Shown: positions 1 through 8,838, numbered from the stretch's first letter. The stretch: 53,029 bases of DNA from CAZBSE01 sp964561115 (GCA_964561115.1 CAZLOE010000007.1:1-53029); one strand, 5' to 3'. The notes: generated by a model from the sequence alone, not told the origin. Made by a program: numbers and translations.

Positions 1-582
1 GGATCAATATATAGTCAGCCCCGCATACGATACCGGTATTTACAGCAATTATTCCTGAATTTCTGCCCATTACTTCTATTACGAATATTCTGTCATGGGA
101 AGATGCCGTATCTCTTATTTTTGAAATGAGATTGATTATCACATTAAGGGCAGTATCAAAACCAATACTGTAATCAGTACCCACTACATCATTATCTATA
201 GTTGCCGGGATACCCACAACCTGGACTCCCTGCTTGTAAAGCTCATGAGAACCCCTAAATGTACCATCTCCACCTATAGCAACAGCCCTTCTATATTGTT
301 TTTTTTCAAATTTGCTATAGCCTCTTTCTGACCTTCCCTGCATTTAAATCTCTCAGACCTTGCCGAATATAAAAAAGTGCCCCCTCGGTCAATTATTCCG
401 CTTACTTTATTTAAAGTTAACACTTCAAAATCATTATTGATCAGCCCTTTAAAACCCTCGTAAAATCCGTATACCTCCAGATCATTATATATCGCATACC
501 TGGTGACAGCTCTTACGGCTGCATTCATACCGCTGGCATCCCCGCCGCTGGTAATAAGTGCTATTCTTCTTTTTACTCCCAC
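1..582 (-). CDS. pfkA: 6-phosphofructokinase, frameshifted and cut by the window edge
   Basis: Phosphorylates fructose 6-phosphate in glycolysis. I start at a GTG eight bases after an AAGGAG box; a GTG nine bases further upstream overlaps that box. The first frame reads GGDASGMNAAVR and GGTFLYSARS and stops at 274-276. One base out of frame the protein continues without a stop to the window edge with IGGDGTFRGS, PATIDND (catalytic Asp) and VMGR. GGDG rather than GGDD favours ATP over pyrophosphate as donor; the usual Gly in P-G-TIDND is Ala here. Family alignment (IEGLL-x-IGG) puts the lost base near 277-286, but an in-frame A AAA AAC run lies just upstream at 304-298. The gene sits 12 bases after hisIE, so it is probably co-transcribed with the his genes. 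Real mutation, recoding or assembly error cannot be told apart here. Confidence 0.85.
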
Positions 583-594
583 TATGGTCACTCC

Positions 595-1251
595 TTATTT
601 TCTTCTGCTTTTTAACTCGTCAAAGACTTCTTTCAAAGTAATTTTTTTCTCTGCCATCAAGACCAGTAAATGATATAAAAGATCAGCTATCTCATAAACC
701 GTACTTGCTTTATCCTGATGTTTTGATGCTAGGACAACTTCCATGCTCTCTTCACCGAATTTTTTTATTACTTCATCCAGTCCCTTTTTATGCAGAGAGT
801 AAGTGTAAGAGCCAGAGACTTTATTTTTGATCCTGCTTTCAATGACATCATAAAGCTCACTTAGTATGCTCTGCCCTGAAGCACCCGCGGAAACCTTCTT
901 AAAATCTATATCTTTATCAATATTATTAAGAGTCCTGTAAAAGCAGCTTCTATTCCCGGTGTGACAAGCATTTCCTCTCTGCTCTACACTGACCAATAAG
1001 GCATCTCCATCACAATCATATTTTATGTCCTTTATTTTCTGTATATTCCCTGATGTCTCACCCTTGTGCCAGAGTTTTTTTCTGGTCCTGCTCCAAAACC
1101 AGGTCATACCAGTTTTCAAGCTTTTTTTTAGAGACTCTCTGCTCATATAGGCTACCATAAGCACTTCACCGTTCTTATAATCCTGTATGACAGCAGTTAT
1201 CAGCTCAGGGTCTTTATTCTTCTCTCTGTTATTTTTATTACTCTTTTTCAT
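595..1251 (-). CDS. hisIE: Bifunctional phosphoribosyl-AMP cyclohydrolase / phosphoribosyl-ATP pyrophosphatase
   Basis: Catalyses steps two and three of histidine synthesis in one cytosolic polypeptide of 218 residues. The HisI half (about residues 15-115) carries the zinc-binding cysteines C80, C96 and C103 in CDGDALL and ACHTGNRSCF. The HisE half (about 120-215) has the acidic helices EESMEVVLASKHQD and YEIADLLYHLLVLM that bind Mg-pyrophosphate. The length is normal for the fused form. It is the last histidine gene of the operon, downstream of hisF, and is followed closely by pfkA. A lysine-rich N-terminal stretch of about 14 residues precedes the conserved domain; ATG with GGAATTATAAAAGTT upstream is an acceptable start. 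Confidence 0.96.
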   Translation of the reverse strand: MKKSNKNNREKNKDPELITAVIQDYKNGEVLMVAYMSRESLKKSLKTGMTWFWSRTRKKLWHKGETSGNIQKIKDIKYDCDGDALLVSVEQRGNACHTGNRSCFYRTLNNIDKDIDFKKVSAGASGQSILSELYDVIESRIKNKVSGSYTYSLHKKGLDEVIKKFGEESMEVVLASKHQDKASTVYEIADLLYHLLVLMAEKKITLKEVFDELKSRRK

Positions 1252-1316
1252 AACTTTTATAATTCCTTTTTTACCAAATATATTTAATTATAATTATTAT
1301 ACCTTCAGTAATAAAC

Positions 1317-2075
1317 TCATAGTCTTACGTCTATACCTTCAGATCTTAGGTATTCCTTGGCTTCCCTTATAGTGTACCGCCCATAATGGAAAATAGACGC
1401 TACCAAGACCGCATCAGCACCGGTATACTTTATGACATCCCTCATATGCTCGAGATTTCCTGCCCCACCTGAAGCAATAACAGGTATGTTTACTGCAGAT
1501 GTTATTGAACGGGTCAGTTCCAGATCATAACCATCCTTTGTACCATCTTTATCCATGCTGGTAAGGAGTATTTCTCCTGCTCCCATTTCTTCAACTTTTT
1601 TTGCCCATCTGACTGCATCTTTACCGGTAGGGATTCTTCCACCGTTAATATATACCTCCCAGAAATCCTTACTTTTATATTTTGCATCAATGGCAATTAC
1701 TATACACTGGCTTCCGAAAATCTTTGAAGCCCTGCTTATAAGGGTGGGGTCCTTTACTGCAGCTGTATTTATTGAAATCTTATCCGCGCCCTTTTTTAAT
1801 ATTTCCCTTATCTGTTCTATGCTTCCTATGCCTCCTCCTATGATAAATGGTATAAATACCTTTTCTGCAGCTTTTCTGGCAAGATCCAGTACTGTTTTTC
1901 TTTTTTCATGGGAAGCTGTTATATCTAAAAATACTATTTCGTCAGCACCTTCACTGTCATAGAAAGCTGCCATTTCAACAGGATCCCCTGCATCTTTAAG
2001 ATTTACAAAACTTACTCCTTTTACTACCCTTCCCTTATCAACATCCAGACAGGGTATTATTCTTTTTGTTATCAT
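1317..2075 (-). CDS. hisF: Imidazole glycerol phosphate synthase, cyclase subunit HisF
   Basis: TIM-barrel cyclase that takes ammonia from HisH and converts PRFAR to imidazole glycerol phosphate and AICAR. The catalytic aspartates are visible at D11 (IPCLDVDKGRVVKG) and D130 (VIAIDAK), and the phosphate-binding glycine loops IIGGGIGS and PVIASGGAGN are intact. The 252 residues match the family length. The start codon shares one base with the hisA stop (TAATG), so translation is coupled. Its partner HisH is two genes upstream in the same operon. Confidence 0.98.
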   Translation of the reverse strand: MITKRIIPCLDVDKGRVVKGVSFVNLKDAGDPVEMAAFYDSEGADEIVFLDITASHEKRKTVLDLARKAAEKVFIPFIIGGGIGSIEQIREILKKGADKISINTAAVKDPTLISRASKIFGSQCIVIAIDAKYKSKDFWEVYINGGRIPTGKDAVRWAKKVEEMGAGEILLTSMDKDGTKDGYDLELTRSITSAVNIPVIASGGAGNLEHMRDVIKYTGADAVLVASIFHYGRYTIREAKEYLRSEGIDVRL

Positions 2076-2809
2076 TATCCTAATCCTATCTTTATAGCTT
2101 TTTTTAAATCTATTTTTACTTTTTCATCATATAAAGCCTTACCTATTATTATTCCTTTGATCCCCATATCTTCTATTTCCTTCAAGCGTTTAATATCGTC
2201 AAGACTGCCTATACCTCCAGCTATTATAAAATTCATATCAGAGCTTATTAAAATTCTTTTAAGAAAGCCCAGATTGATACCTTTAAGTGTGCCGTCTCTT
2301 GATATATCGGTAATTATTATTTCATCCATACCCAATTTTTCTACTTTGGTAGTCATTTCAAATATATCGAATGAGGACTTCTTCTGCCATCCATTTTTAT
2401 TTATCACTCCGTCTGCAGTATAATCCAGACTTAAAATCATCCTGCTCTTGTATTTTAAGATACTCTTCTCCAGAAAATCTATATCTTCTATAGCTCTGGT
2501 ACCAAGAATAATCCTTTCAATACCAGTGTCCAGAATCATTTCTATAGTTTTAAAATTTCTAATCCCTCCGCCGTACTGCATCTTTATATCTACTTTTTCC
2601 CTTATTTCTGCTGCAGTGCGCAGGTTCTTTACACTGCCTGTCCTGGCCCCTTCCAGGTCAACAACATGCAGCCATTCCGCACCTGCTTCTTTCCATATCC
2701 TGGCAGTATCGACTGGATCATCGAAATACCTTTTTTCCGTATTAAATTTGCCCCTGGTCAATCTTACACAATGACCCTTTATTAAATCTATTGCTGGTAT
2801 TATAATCAT
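2075..2809 (-). CDS. hisA: ProFAR isomerase HisA
   Basis: 1-(5-phosphoribosyl)-5-[(5-phosphoribosylamino)methylideneamino]imidazole-4-carboxamide isomerase, fourth step of histidine synthesis. Paired half-barrel signatures are present: PAIDLIKGHCVRL with D8 and LSLDYTADG with D129 as the likely acid/base pair, plus GGGIRN and IAGGIGS phosphate loops. I start at the ATG giving MIIIPAIDL, five bases after the hisH stop; the frame is open nine codons further, but those codons lie inside hisH and lack homology. With this start the protein has 244 residues, the usual length. Confidence 0.96.
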   Translation of the reverse strand: MIIIPAIDLIKGHCVRLTRGKFNTEKRYFDDPVDTARIWKEAGAEWLHVVDLEGARTGSVKNLRTAAEIREKVDIKMQYGGGIRNFKTIEMILDTGIERIILGTRAIEDIDFLEKSILKYKSRMILSLDYTADGVINKNGWQKKSSFDIFEMTTKVEKLGMDEIIITDISRDGTLKGINLGFLKRILISSDMNFIIAGGIGSLDDIKRLKEIEDMGIKGIIIGKALYDEKVKIDLKKAIKIGLG

Positions 2810-2814
2810 CGTCT

Positions 2815-3438
2815 TTATTCTATTACCATATTCCAAAAATTCTCCAGCAGCCTTAATCCGCAGCTGCTGCTCTTTTCAGGGTGGAACTGAATACCGTAAA
2901 CATTACTCTTCTCAATACCTGCCGCTATTTTAATACCATAGTCAGTGACACTACTTATAATATCTTTATTTTCCGGTTTAACATAGTAGGAATGAACAAA
3001 ATAAAAATTTTCGCCTTCTCTGATCCCATCTAATATTTTGCTTTCTTTCTTTAATATCTGCAATTGATTCCAGCCCATATGAGGAACTTTCACAACAGGA
3101 GGTATCTTTTCTACCGAGCCCTTGAATATACCCAGCCCCTCGTTTTTGCCATTTTCCATACTGTATTCAAAAAGGAGCTGCATCCCAAGACATATTCCTA
3201 AAAAGATCTTTTTTGATATATTCTTTTTTAAAACATCAATCAATTTCAGCTTTTCCAGATTTCTATAAGCATCTCTGTACCCTCCTACTCCTGGAAGTAC
3301 AAGTGCTCCGGCATTATTGATAACCCGGGCACTGTTTGTTACCCTTACATCTGCACCAATTGTTTTAAGGGCGCTATTAACGCTGCTTATGTTTCCCATA
3401 TTATAATCTATTATTACAATAAACATATCCCGCTTCAT
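2815..3438 (-). CDS. hisH: Imidazole glycerol phosphate synthase, glutaminase subunit HisH
   Basis: Class I glutamine amidotransferase that supplies ammonia to HisF. The triad is complete: nucleophile C83 in LGICLGMQLL, then H186 and E188 in GIQFHPEKS. The oxyanion region LVLPGVGGYRDA and FVHSYY are also typical. It has 207 residues, normal length. An alternative ATG four codons in (MFIVIIDYNMGN) would fit the family start equally well. An 82-base gap separates it from hisB upstream, the largest gap inside this operon; I see no clear promoter or hairpin in it. Confidence 0.97.
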   Translation of the reverse strand: MKRDMFIVIIDYNMGNISSVNSALKTIGADVRVTNSARVINNAGALVLPGVGGYRDAYRNLEKLKLIDVLKKNISKKIFLGICLGMQLLFEYSMENGKNEGLGIFKGSVEKIPPVVKVPHMGWNQLQILKKESKILDGIREGENFYFVHSYYVKPENKDIISSVTDYGIKIAAGIEKSNVYGIQFHPEKSSSCGLRLLENFWNMVIE

Positions 3439-3520
3439 CTGCTTTAACTATACCCAAGGTTATATTTTTATTTTTGATTTATTATAAATTCTACTCAGCT
3501 AAAAACAGCTACCTTAAAGC

Positions 3521-4105
3521 TTATATTAAACCTTTTGTAGAAGGTATGGTACCGGTTTCCGAAATTCTGCTGGCATCATGAAGAACAATACCAAAAGCTT
3601 TAAAAATCGCTTCTATAATGTGGTGAGAGTTTATCCCCGTGTTTTTATTTATATGAAGATTTATAAAACTATTACTGACCATCGCCCTAAAAAAATCTTC
3701 TACTACTGCAGTCTCCATCCCTTCAAGTTTTTCATATTCTATGTCAACATTATACCTTAGATAAGCCCTTCCACTTATATCAATGGATACTGCCACTTCT
3801 GCTTCATCCATGGGCAGCAAAATATATCCAAATCTTTTAATTCCTTTCTTATCTTCCAGACATTTAAAAATAGCTTTTCCAATGCATATACCCACATCTT
3901 CTACCAGATGGTGACAGTCCACCTCTGTATCACCTAAGGCTCTGAGTTTCATATTAAAACTTCCGTGCCTGGTGAAACTCTCAAGAATATGATTAAAAAA
4001 AGGTATTGGAGTCTCTATGTCCGCAGTCCCGCTTCCATCCAGGTCAAATTCCATTTTTATGTCAGTTTCTTTAGTCTTTCTTGTTACTTTTGCTTTCCTT
4101 TTCAT
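3521..4105 (-). CDS. hisB: Imidazoleglycerol-phosphate dehydratase
   Basis: Dehydrates imidazole glycerol phosphate, a Mn-dependent step. It is the single-domain form (194 residues) without the N-terminal histidinol-phosphatase found in enterobacteria. The metal-binding histidine motifs DCHHLVEDVG and NSHHIIEAIFKA are both present, as is FFNHILESFTRHG near the N-terminus. Position between hisG and hisH is common in monoderm his operons. A separate histidinol phosphatase is not encoded in this window. Confidence 0.97.
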   Translation of the reverse strand: MKRKAKVTRKTKETDIKMEFDLDGSGTADIETPIPFFNHILESFTRHGSFNMKLRALGDTEVDCHHLVEDVGICIGKAIFKCLEDKKGIKRFGYILLPMDEAEVAVSIDISGRAYLRYNVDIEYEKLEGMETAVVEDFFRAMVSNSFINLHINKNTGINSHHIIEAIFKAFGIVLHDASRISETGTIPSTKGLI

Positions 4106-4115
4106 TTTTTCTTAT

Positions 4116-4763
4116 TTATTTTATTACTTTTTTTAATTTTTTAATAAATCTACTTATTTCATCATATTTGATCCTATAACTGGTAATATTTGCAATTACC
4201 CGGGCAGTAGAAACAAAGATCTCTTCCATTTCAACCAGATCATGTTCTTTAAGGGTTTTACCCGTAGAAGTCAGGTCCAGTATCTCATCTGCAATTCCCA
4301 GGACCGGGGCAAGTTCGACCGAACCATACAATTTTATTATTTCTGCCTGTATTCCCTTTTGGTCAAAATATTTTCTAGCTATATTCGGGTAACTGGTAGC
4401 GACCTTTATAGAACCGAAATGCTTATAGTGAGCCTTTACTTTCTCAATACCATTTTTTAGCGTAGCTAAGATCAATCTGCATTTCCCGCATTTCAAATCT
4501 AAAAGCTCATACACATTGCTTTCTTTTTCCACCAGGTCATCCTTGCCAGAAAAACCTACATCACAGGCTCCATAATCAACATACACAGGGACATCCATCG
4601 GTCGTGAGATTATATACTGCATGGAATCTTTTTCAGAGTATATAATAAGTTTTCTGTCCCTGCCGGCTAAGGGATCTGTATCATATCCTGCTTTTTTCAA
4701 TATTTCCAAACAGGGCTCAAATAAATATCCTTTTGGTATAGCAACTTTAAGTTCTTTTTTCAT
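4116..4763 (-). CDS. hisG: ATP phosphoribosyltransferase catalytic subunit, short form
   Basis: First enzyme of histidine synthesis, condensing ATP and PRPP. At 215 residues it is the short form that lacks the C-terminal histidine-binding ACT-like domain, so activity and feedback inhibition should depend on HisZ, encoded immediately upstream with a one-base gap. Recognisable motifs are VAIPKGYLFEP at the N-terminus, ATSYPNIARKYF, and the PRPP loop region DLTSTGKTLKEHDL. The HisG/HisZ pairing is internally consistent. Confidence 0.97.
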   Translation of the reverse strand: MKKELKVAIPKGYLFEPCLEILKKAGYDTDPLAGRDRKLIIYSEKDSMQYIISRPMDVPVYVDYGACDVGFSGKDDLVEKESNVYELLDLKCGKCRLILATLKNGIEKVKAHYKHFGSIKVATSYPNIARKYFDQKGIQAEIIKLYGSVELAPVLGIADEILDLTSTGKTLKEHDLVEMEEIFVSTARVIANITSYRIKYDEISRFIKKLKKVIK

Positions 4764-4764
4764 T

Positions 4765-6027
4765 TTAAAACTCTTTTATAAGGTCGTCTATTTTTTTAAC
4801 TGTTTTAATATTTCTGTCAAGGTCAGTTACCCTAGCATTTTTAAAGTCCTTTTCAACCTCAACCACCAGATTAAACTTCTTTTCTATGGCAAAATTTTTT
4901 ATATCAGGTATCTTTTCAAAACATAATTCTACGATCATATTACTGCATCTTAATCTGCAGGCCATCTTTACCAGTTCTATACTTTTTTTATCACTGGCGC
5001 AGTTAAGCAAAACCCTGTAACTTTCCTTTACTTCCGTTTTCTTTGCTGCTTTGTGTGCCAGATCAATATCAAGCGCAAAACCAGTAGCAGGTACATCCAA
5101 CCCGAATTCCTTTATAAGCCCGTCGTACCTCCCTCCGCTGCCTAGTATACTGGTTACTCCGGGGCAGTAGACTTCAAATAAAAGACCCGTATAATAACTA
5201 AAATCCCTTATGATACTGAAGTCCGTTATAAGAGATTCCTGGTAACCGAGATCGCTTAGATTCCTATATATTTTCTTTAAATAACCAAGACTTTTAATCA
5301 CTTTTGACTCATTTATCTCTGAAATCAATTTTGATATTTTTTTAATGTCGCTCTCAGGCTGCATTAATTTTATAAAGATGTCGGCTTTGATTTTACTTTT
5401 TTTATTTAGAAAATTCTCCAGCTCTACAAAGTTCTTAGAAGCAATTACCCTCCTGACATATTCTCTCTCCGTTAAATCATATTTAAACCAATCACACAGA
5501 CCTTCAATAAATTCTACATGCCCGAGCCCGATCCTGTATTCCTGTATATTTATCCCATTCAATATATTTATCAATATAATAAGTATCTCTGTATCCGACA
5601 TTACTGGATTAGATGATCCGATAAATTCCAGGCCGGCCTGATTATATACTCTCCTTATACCCTTCTGGATATCGGACTGCCTGAAAGAGTCTGCAAGATA
5701 ACAGAATCTTACCGGAAGCTGCTCCCTCTTTATCCTCATACCTGTCAGTCTTGCTATCGGTATGGTCATATCACTCCTGAGTGATACCAGGCTTCCATCT
5801 ATATCAAAAAAGTTTATCAGCTTGTCCTTCCAATTCTCTCCTACCCCGATAGATATGTTTTTGGTATATTCAATCACCGGAGTTCTGACTTCACCGTAGC
5901 CCCATTTCTTAAATTCACCGCTTATTATCTTTTTTATATTATTTCTCTCTTCAGATTCAGATGGAAATATATCCCTCAGTCCATAGGGTAATTTTACTAT
6001 TTTATTATCTTTTTTGTTTCCAAACAT
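4765..6027 (-). CDS. hisZ: ATP phosphoribosyltransferase regulatory subunit HisZ
   Basis: Histidyl-tRNA-synthetase paralogue that forms a hetero-octamer with short HisG and senses histidine. The class II synthetase core is recognisable (LPYGLRDIFPSE, motif 2 RFCYLADSFR, motif 3-like ILGSGGRYDGL), but the order and adjacency to hisG argue for HisZ, not HisS. The 420-residue length includes a C-terminal extension of about 100 residues, so a true HisS cannot be excluded on length alone. It is the first gene of the operon. An AAGG box lies six bases before the ATG. The 77 upstream bases are AT-rich with a TATACT-like hexamer but no clear -35. Confidence 0.9.
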   Translation of the reverse strand: MFGNKKDNKIVKLPYGLRDIFPSESEERNNIKKIISGEFKKWGYGEVRTPVIEYTKNISIGVGENWKDKLINFFDIDGSLVSLRSDMTIPIARLTGMRIKREQLPVRFCYLADSFRQSDIQKGIRRVYNQAGLEFIGSSNPVMSDTEILIILINILNGINIQEYRIGLGHVEFIEGLCDWFKYDLTEREYVRRVIASKNFVELENFLNKKSKIKADIFIKLMQPESDIKKISKLISEINESKVIKSLGYLKKIYRNLSDLGYQESLITDFSIIRDFSYYTGLLFEVYCPGVTSILGSGGRYDGLIKEFGLDVPATGFALDIDLAHKAAKKTEVKESYRVLLNCASDKKSIELVKMACRLRCSNMIVELCFEKIPDIKNFAIEKKFNLVVEVEKDFKNARVTDLDRNIKTVKKIDDLIKEF

Positions 6028-6104
6028 ATTTACCTTAAGTCAGTATATATAAAAAAAGTATTTTATCACACTACTATATTTAAAAAAAAGTATATTTTAA
6101 TAAT

Positions 6105-7733
6105 TTACTTTATCTTACTAAGTCTGTCTTTTTCACTTATAGGCTTGAAATTTTCATCAACGGCTAAATTCTTGCCCTCGAAAAACATGGTCCTTATAGT
6201 ACCTTTTGCCGCTTTTACTCCACATAGATGAGGCGCATCAAGTACACCTTTTTTTATTGCTCTTGAGATCACTACAGGAGACACCAGGGGATCGATGTAT
6301 TTATTATCTTTATCAAGTTTCTTTATTTTTTCAATGATTAATTTTGCGCCTCTGACTAATTCTTCTTTTCTATCTTTAACTTCCCTGTCTAATTTCATAT
6401 CCGGACAGCCGTATAAATAGTTTTCCATTACCTTGCTTGCGATTTTCACACTTTCTATTATGTCTTCAGGTTTGGCAGCATGATCAGCTTCACAATATGC
6501 TACCACATGCATAATATGTGGATTCAGCTGCATCTGAAGTAAAGTTGAAGAGGCGAGCTGTCCTTTACCCTTGTCAAAATCAGTTGGATAGCTGTACAGG
6601 CCTGTCCTGGTCTGCCTGAGAGTTCTAAAACTGTCATCGTGAAGTGATTCAATCAGCTCAACCTTGGCCATCATTTTTGCCAGATCCATTGTAAATGACG
6701 TTTCTCTTGGAGTATTGAACATATACTGCGATATATATACTTTCACTCCCATCATTTTGGCATTATAAGCAGCAAGGTAAGCAGCTGCCACTGCTATCGA
6801 ATCAGGTGAGTATCTTAAACTCCAATGATGTGATTCATTGACTTCTACCGGTATACCTCTTTCAGCATGCCACTTCATCACCTGCTGATTCTCAGTAATT
6901 GACTGTTCTAATTTTCTCTTGCTTCTATTATCAAGTTCGTTATACCAGCAGAGAGGAACTGCGCACCAGGCGTTTTTAATATTTTTTAAGAGGACCTCTG
7001 CCATCTTTTTAATATCATTAGTACCGCTGTAGCACCGGAGAAGAGGATAATTCCCCCTCCTTGCCGCTAGATAAATGCTTTTAAAATCATTTTCGCTTCT
7101 AATGGGGACTCCTCCTGCGCCATCCTGCCCGGAATCCATTTTCTCCGGATGAAAAAAGAATTCCTGGGTATTTTGATCTGGACCGATAGATATTATATCA
7201 AGCATTTCGCTGAGAGAGATCTTTTTTATTCCCTCCAGGGTTTCTTTTAAGGTCGGCCTTCCGAAGTGGTGTCTTATTATGGGAAAAGGCTCACGGTACT
7301 TGATCCTTTTTAAAAGATTTTGAGGGGGTACCTTCCCTTCAACCTTTACCTTCCTTTTATCCAAATAACTCTCAATTTCTTCTATGTTTTCTTCTCCTGT
7401 AAAAATGATTTTAAAGATTCCGATTTTTTTTGCCACCTCGGCTACCGGTTTGGTGCATCCCAATATAAATTCTACCTTACTACCAGTTATTTTTTTTACT
7501 ATTTTTTCCTTTAACTCTTTAAACAGGGGTAGAGCACTCTCAGGAGAAAGGCGGTAACTTACAGCTACTATATCCGGATTAGATTTTTCCAACTCTTCCT
7601 TTAATTTATCAATACCAAGAGCAGAACCTAAAAATTTAGTATCATATCCATGACTCTGGGCTAAATTTAAAAAATTCAATATCCCGGCAATATGAACACA
7701 GCTTCCTACGCAGGCACCCAATATTTTTTTCAT
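6105..7733 (-). CDS. B12-binding glutamate-mutase-like protein of unknown substrate
   Basis: Residues about 1-135 form a cobalamin-binding Rossmann domain. The usual D-x-H-x-x-G loop appears as C12-V-H14-I-A-G17, so the cobalt-ligand His and Gly are kept while Asp is Cys; GYDTKFLG, DIVAVSYRLSP and FILGCTKP match later strands of the fold. The remaining 400 residues look like a TIM-barrel mutase: LLRCYSGTND aligns with the RHGT region of glutamate mutase E chain, and SIAVAAAYLAAYNAKMMGVK with its AIA helix. A C-terminal segment LDAPHL...GTIRTMFFEG is not one I can place. It follows the opine-dehydrogenase-like gene by about ten bases, so the two probably act together. I use ATG rather than the TTG two codons upstream. 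Substrate and reaction (isomerisation or methyl transfer) are unknown. Confidence 0.7.
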   Translation of the reverse strand: MKKILGACVGSCVHIAGILNFLNLAQSHGYDTKFLGSALGIDKLKEELEKSNPDIVAVSYRLSPESALPLFKELKEKIVKKITGSKVEFILGCTKPVAEVAKKIGIFKIIFTGEENIEEIESYLDKRKVKVEGKVPPQNLLKRIKYREPFPIIRHHFGRPTLKETLEGIKKISLSEMLDIISIGPDQNTQEFFFHPEKMDSGQDGAGGVPIRSENDFKSIYLAARRGNYPLLRCYSGTNDIKKMAEVLLKNIKNAWCAVPLCWYNELDNRSKRKLEQSITENQQVMKWHAERGIPVEVNESHHWSLRYSPDSIAVAAAYLAAYNAKMMGVKVYISQYMFNTPRETSFTMDLAKMMAKVELIESLHDDSFRTLRQTRTGLYSYPTDFDKGKGQLASSTLLQMQLNPHIMHVVAYCEADHAAKPEDIIESVKIASKVMENYLYGCPDMKLDREVKDRKEELVRGAKLIIEKIKKLDKDNKYIDPLVSPVVISRAIKKGVLDAPHLCGVKAAKGTIRTMFFEGKNLAVDENFKPISEKDRLSKIK

Positions 7734-7743
7734 AAACAAATAC

Positions 7744-8838
7744 CTATTTCTTACCTTTTATCATTATTTCCCTTATCTGCTCAAGATCTAGACCATTCAA
7801 TCCTAATCTTGTAAGATTTCTTCCTTCCTTTCTATAATCCTTTCTGAATATGGAATTGGCAATATTAATAAGCGAATCAATTACCGTGGTCTTTAAACCA
7901 AGTGCTCTTCCAAATTCGGAAATGGGGACAAGACTCATTGGGATATCTTCGGTTATATATCTAATATTTGTGGTTCTTGGAGCCATTATTCCCACATATC
8001 CTGGATTGCTATGTATGGCATCAAACAGATTATCCTCAACAACATTGTAGGCCATTGACAGCCACTTAATAGCTGAATAAATATTTGCACATTTTAATTT
8101 TTTAGCGACCATTACCCTTTCCCGGTCAACAATTTCCATTATTTTTGCCACTGATTGGGTGACACCTTCTATATAAAATTGAAAATTCCCAAGTGTAGAT
8201 TCAATCCTGCTCAGATTTAGTATGGTAATAGCAGGATGAAATACTGCCCCTATATTATTAAAACTTGTTTCAATTACACTCACCCCCGGAATAAATTCTG
8301 GTAATGCCTCATTTAACTTCCTTACAACAAATCCGGTCTTTCTGGCAGGTATAGCAGCAACTGGTATAGCTCTTTTTATCCTGAATATTTTTGCAGCAGC
8401 CGGACCCATACCCCTGCTTGCATATATAAAAGTCTGAGCCTCAGCTATAGTAACATCTTTATTGTTGCCTTCTTGGCGTAAAACATTTAAAAATTCCAGT
8501 GCCCCGCATGTCCTTCCCGGATTTAGTACCACAATATGATTTTCATTTAAAAAAGGTGCACATCTCTCTGCAATTGAGATATGGCCGTTCGCCGTTACCA
8601 CTACCATTATTATATCTACGCCCTTGATTACTTTTTCTATATTATTTGATACAATATTCAATTTTCCAAAGCCTTTCACTTCACCTTCCAGCTCAATTCC
8701 ACGAAGTTTTCTAATAGGTTGAATTTTAGAAAGTGTTCTATTGTATAAATTAACTGTAAATCCTTTTATAGCCAGATGGGATGCTAATGCTTTACCTCCA
8801 TGACCAGCTCCTATAACTGCGAATTTTAATTTTTTCAT
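7744..8838 (-). CDS. NAD(P)-dependent octopine/nopaline dehydrogenase family protein
   Basis: Family members reduce the imine formed between an amino acid amino group and a 2-oxo acid. The N-terminal nucleotide fold starts VIGAGHGGKALASHLA (G10-x-G12-x-x-G15). The C-terminal domain has NIGAVFHPAITILN with H201, corresponding to the catalytic histidine of opine dehydrogenases, and ends with the family's alpha-helical domain (ISEFGRALGLKT). At 364 residues the length is typical. A GGGAG box lies 4 bases before the ATG. It is the first gene of a pair with the B12-binding protein and lies 27 bases after dnaE. Substrates cannot be inferred from sequence. Confidence 0.85.
   Translation of the reverse strand: MKKLKFAVIGAGHGGKALASHLAIKGFTVNLYNRTLSKIQPIRKLRGIELEGEVKGFGKLNIVSNNIEKVIKGVDIIMVVVTANGHISIAERCAPFLNENHIVVLNPGRTCGALEFLNVLRQEGNNKDVTIAEAQTFIYASRGMGPAAAKIFRIKRAIPVAAIPARKTGFVVRKLNEALPEFIPGVSVIETSFNNIGAVFHPAITILNLSRIESTLGNFQFYIEGVTQSVAKIMEIVDRERVMVAKKLKCANIYSAIKWLSMAYNVVEDNLFDAIHSNPGYVGIMAPRTTNIRYITEDIPMSLVPISEFGRALGLKTTVIDSLINIANSIFRKDYRKEGRNLTRLGLNGLDLEQIREIMIKGKK

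Noticed and set aside
1555..1962. Plus-strand frame opposite hisF
   Set aside because: Shadow of a highly conserved gene; no recognisable motif.
4765..6027. Histidyl-tRNA synthetase (hisS)
   Set aside because: It directly precedes a short HisG that needs HisZ, within a his operon.
6105..7733. B12-independent or classical methionine synthase
   Set aside because: No homocysteine-, folate- or AdoMet-binding domains; the barrel resembles glutamate mutase E chain more.
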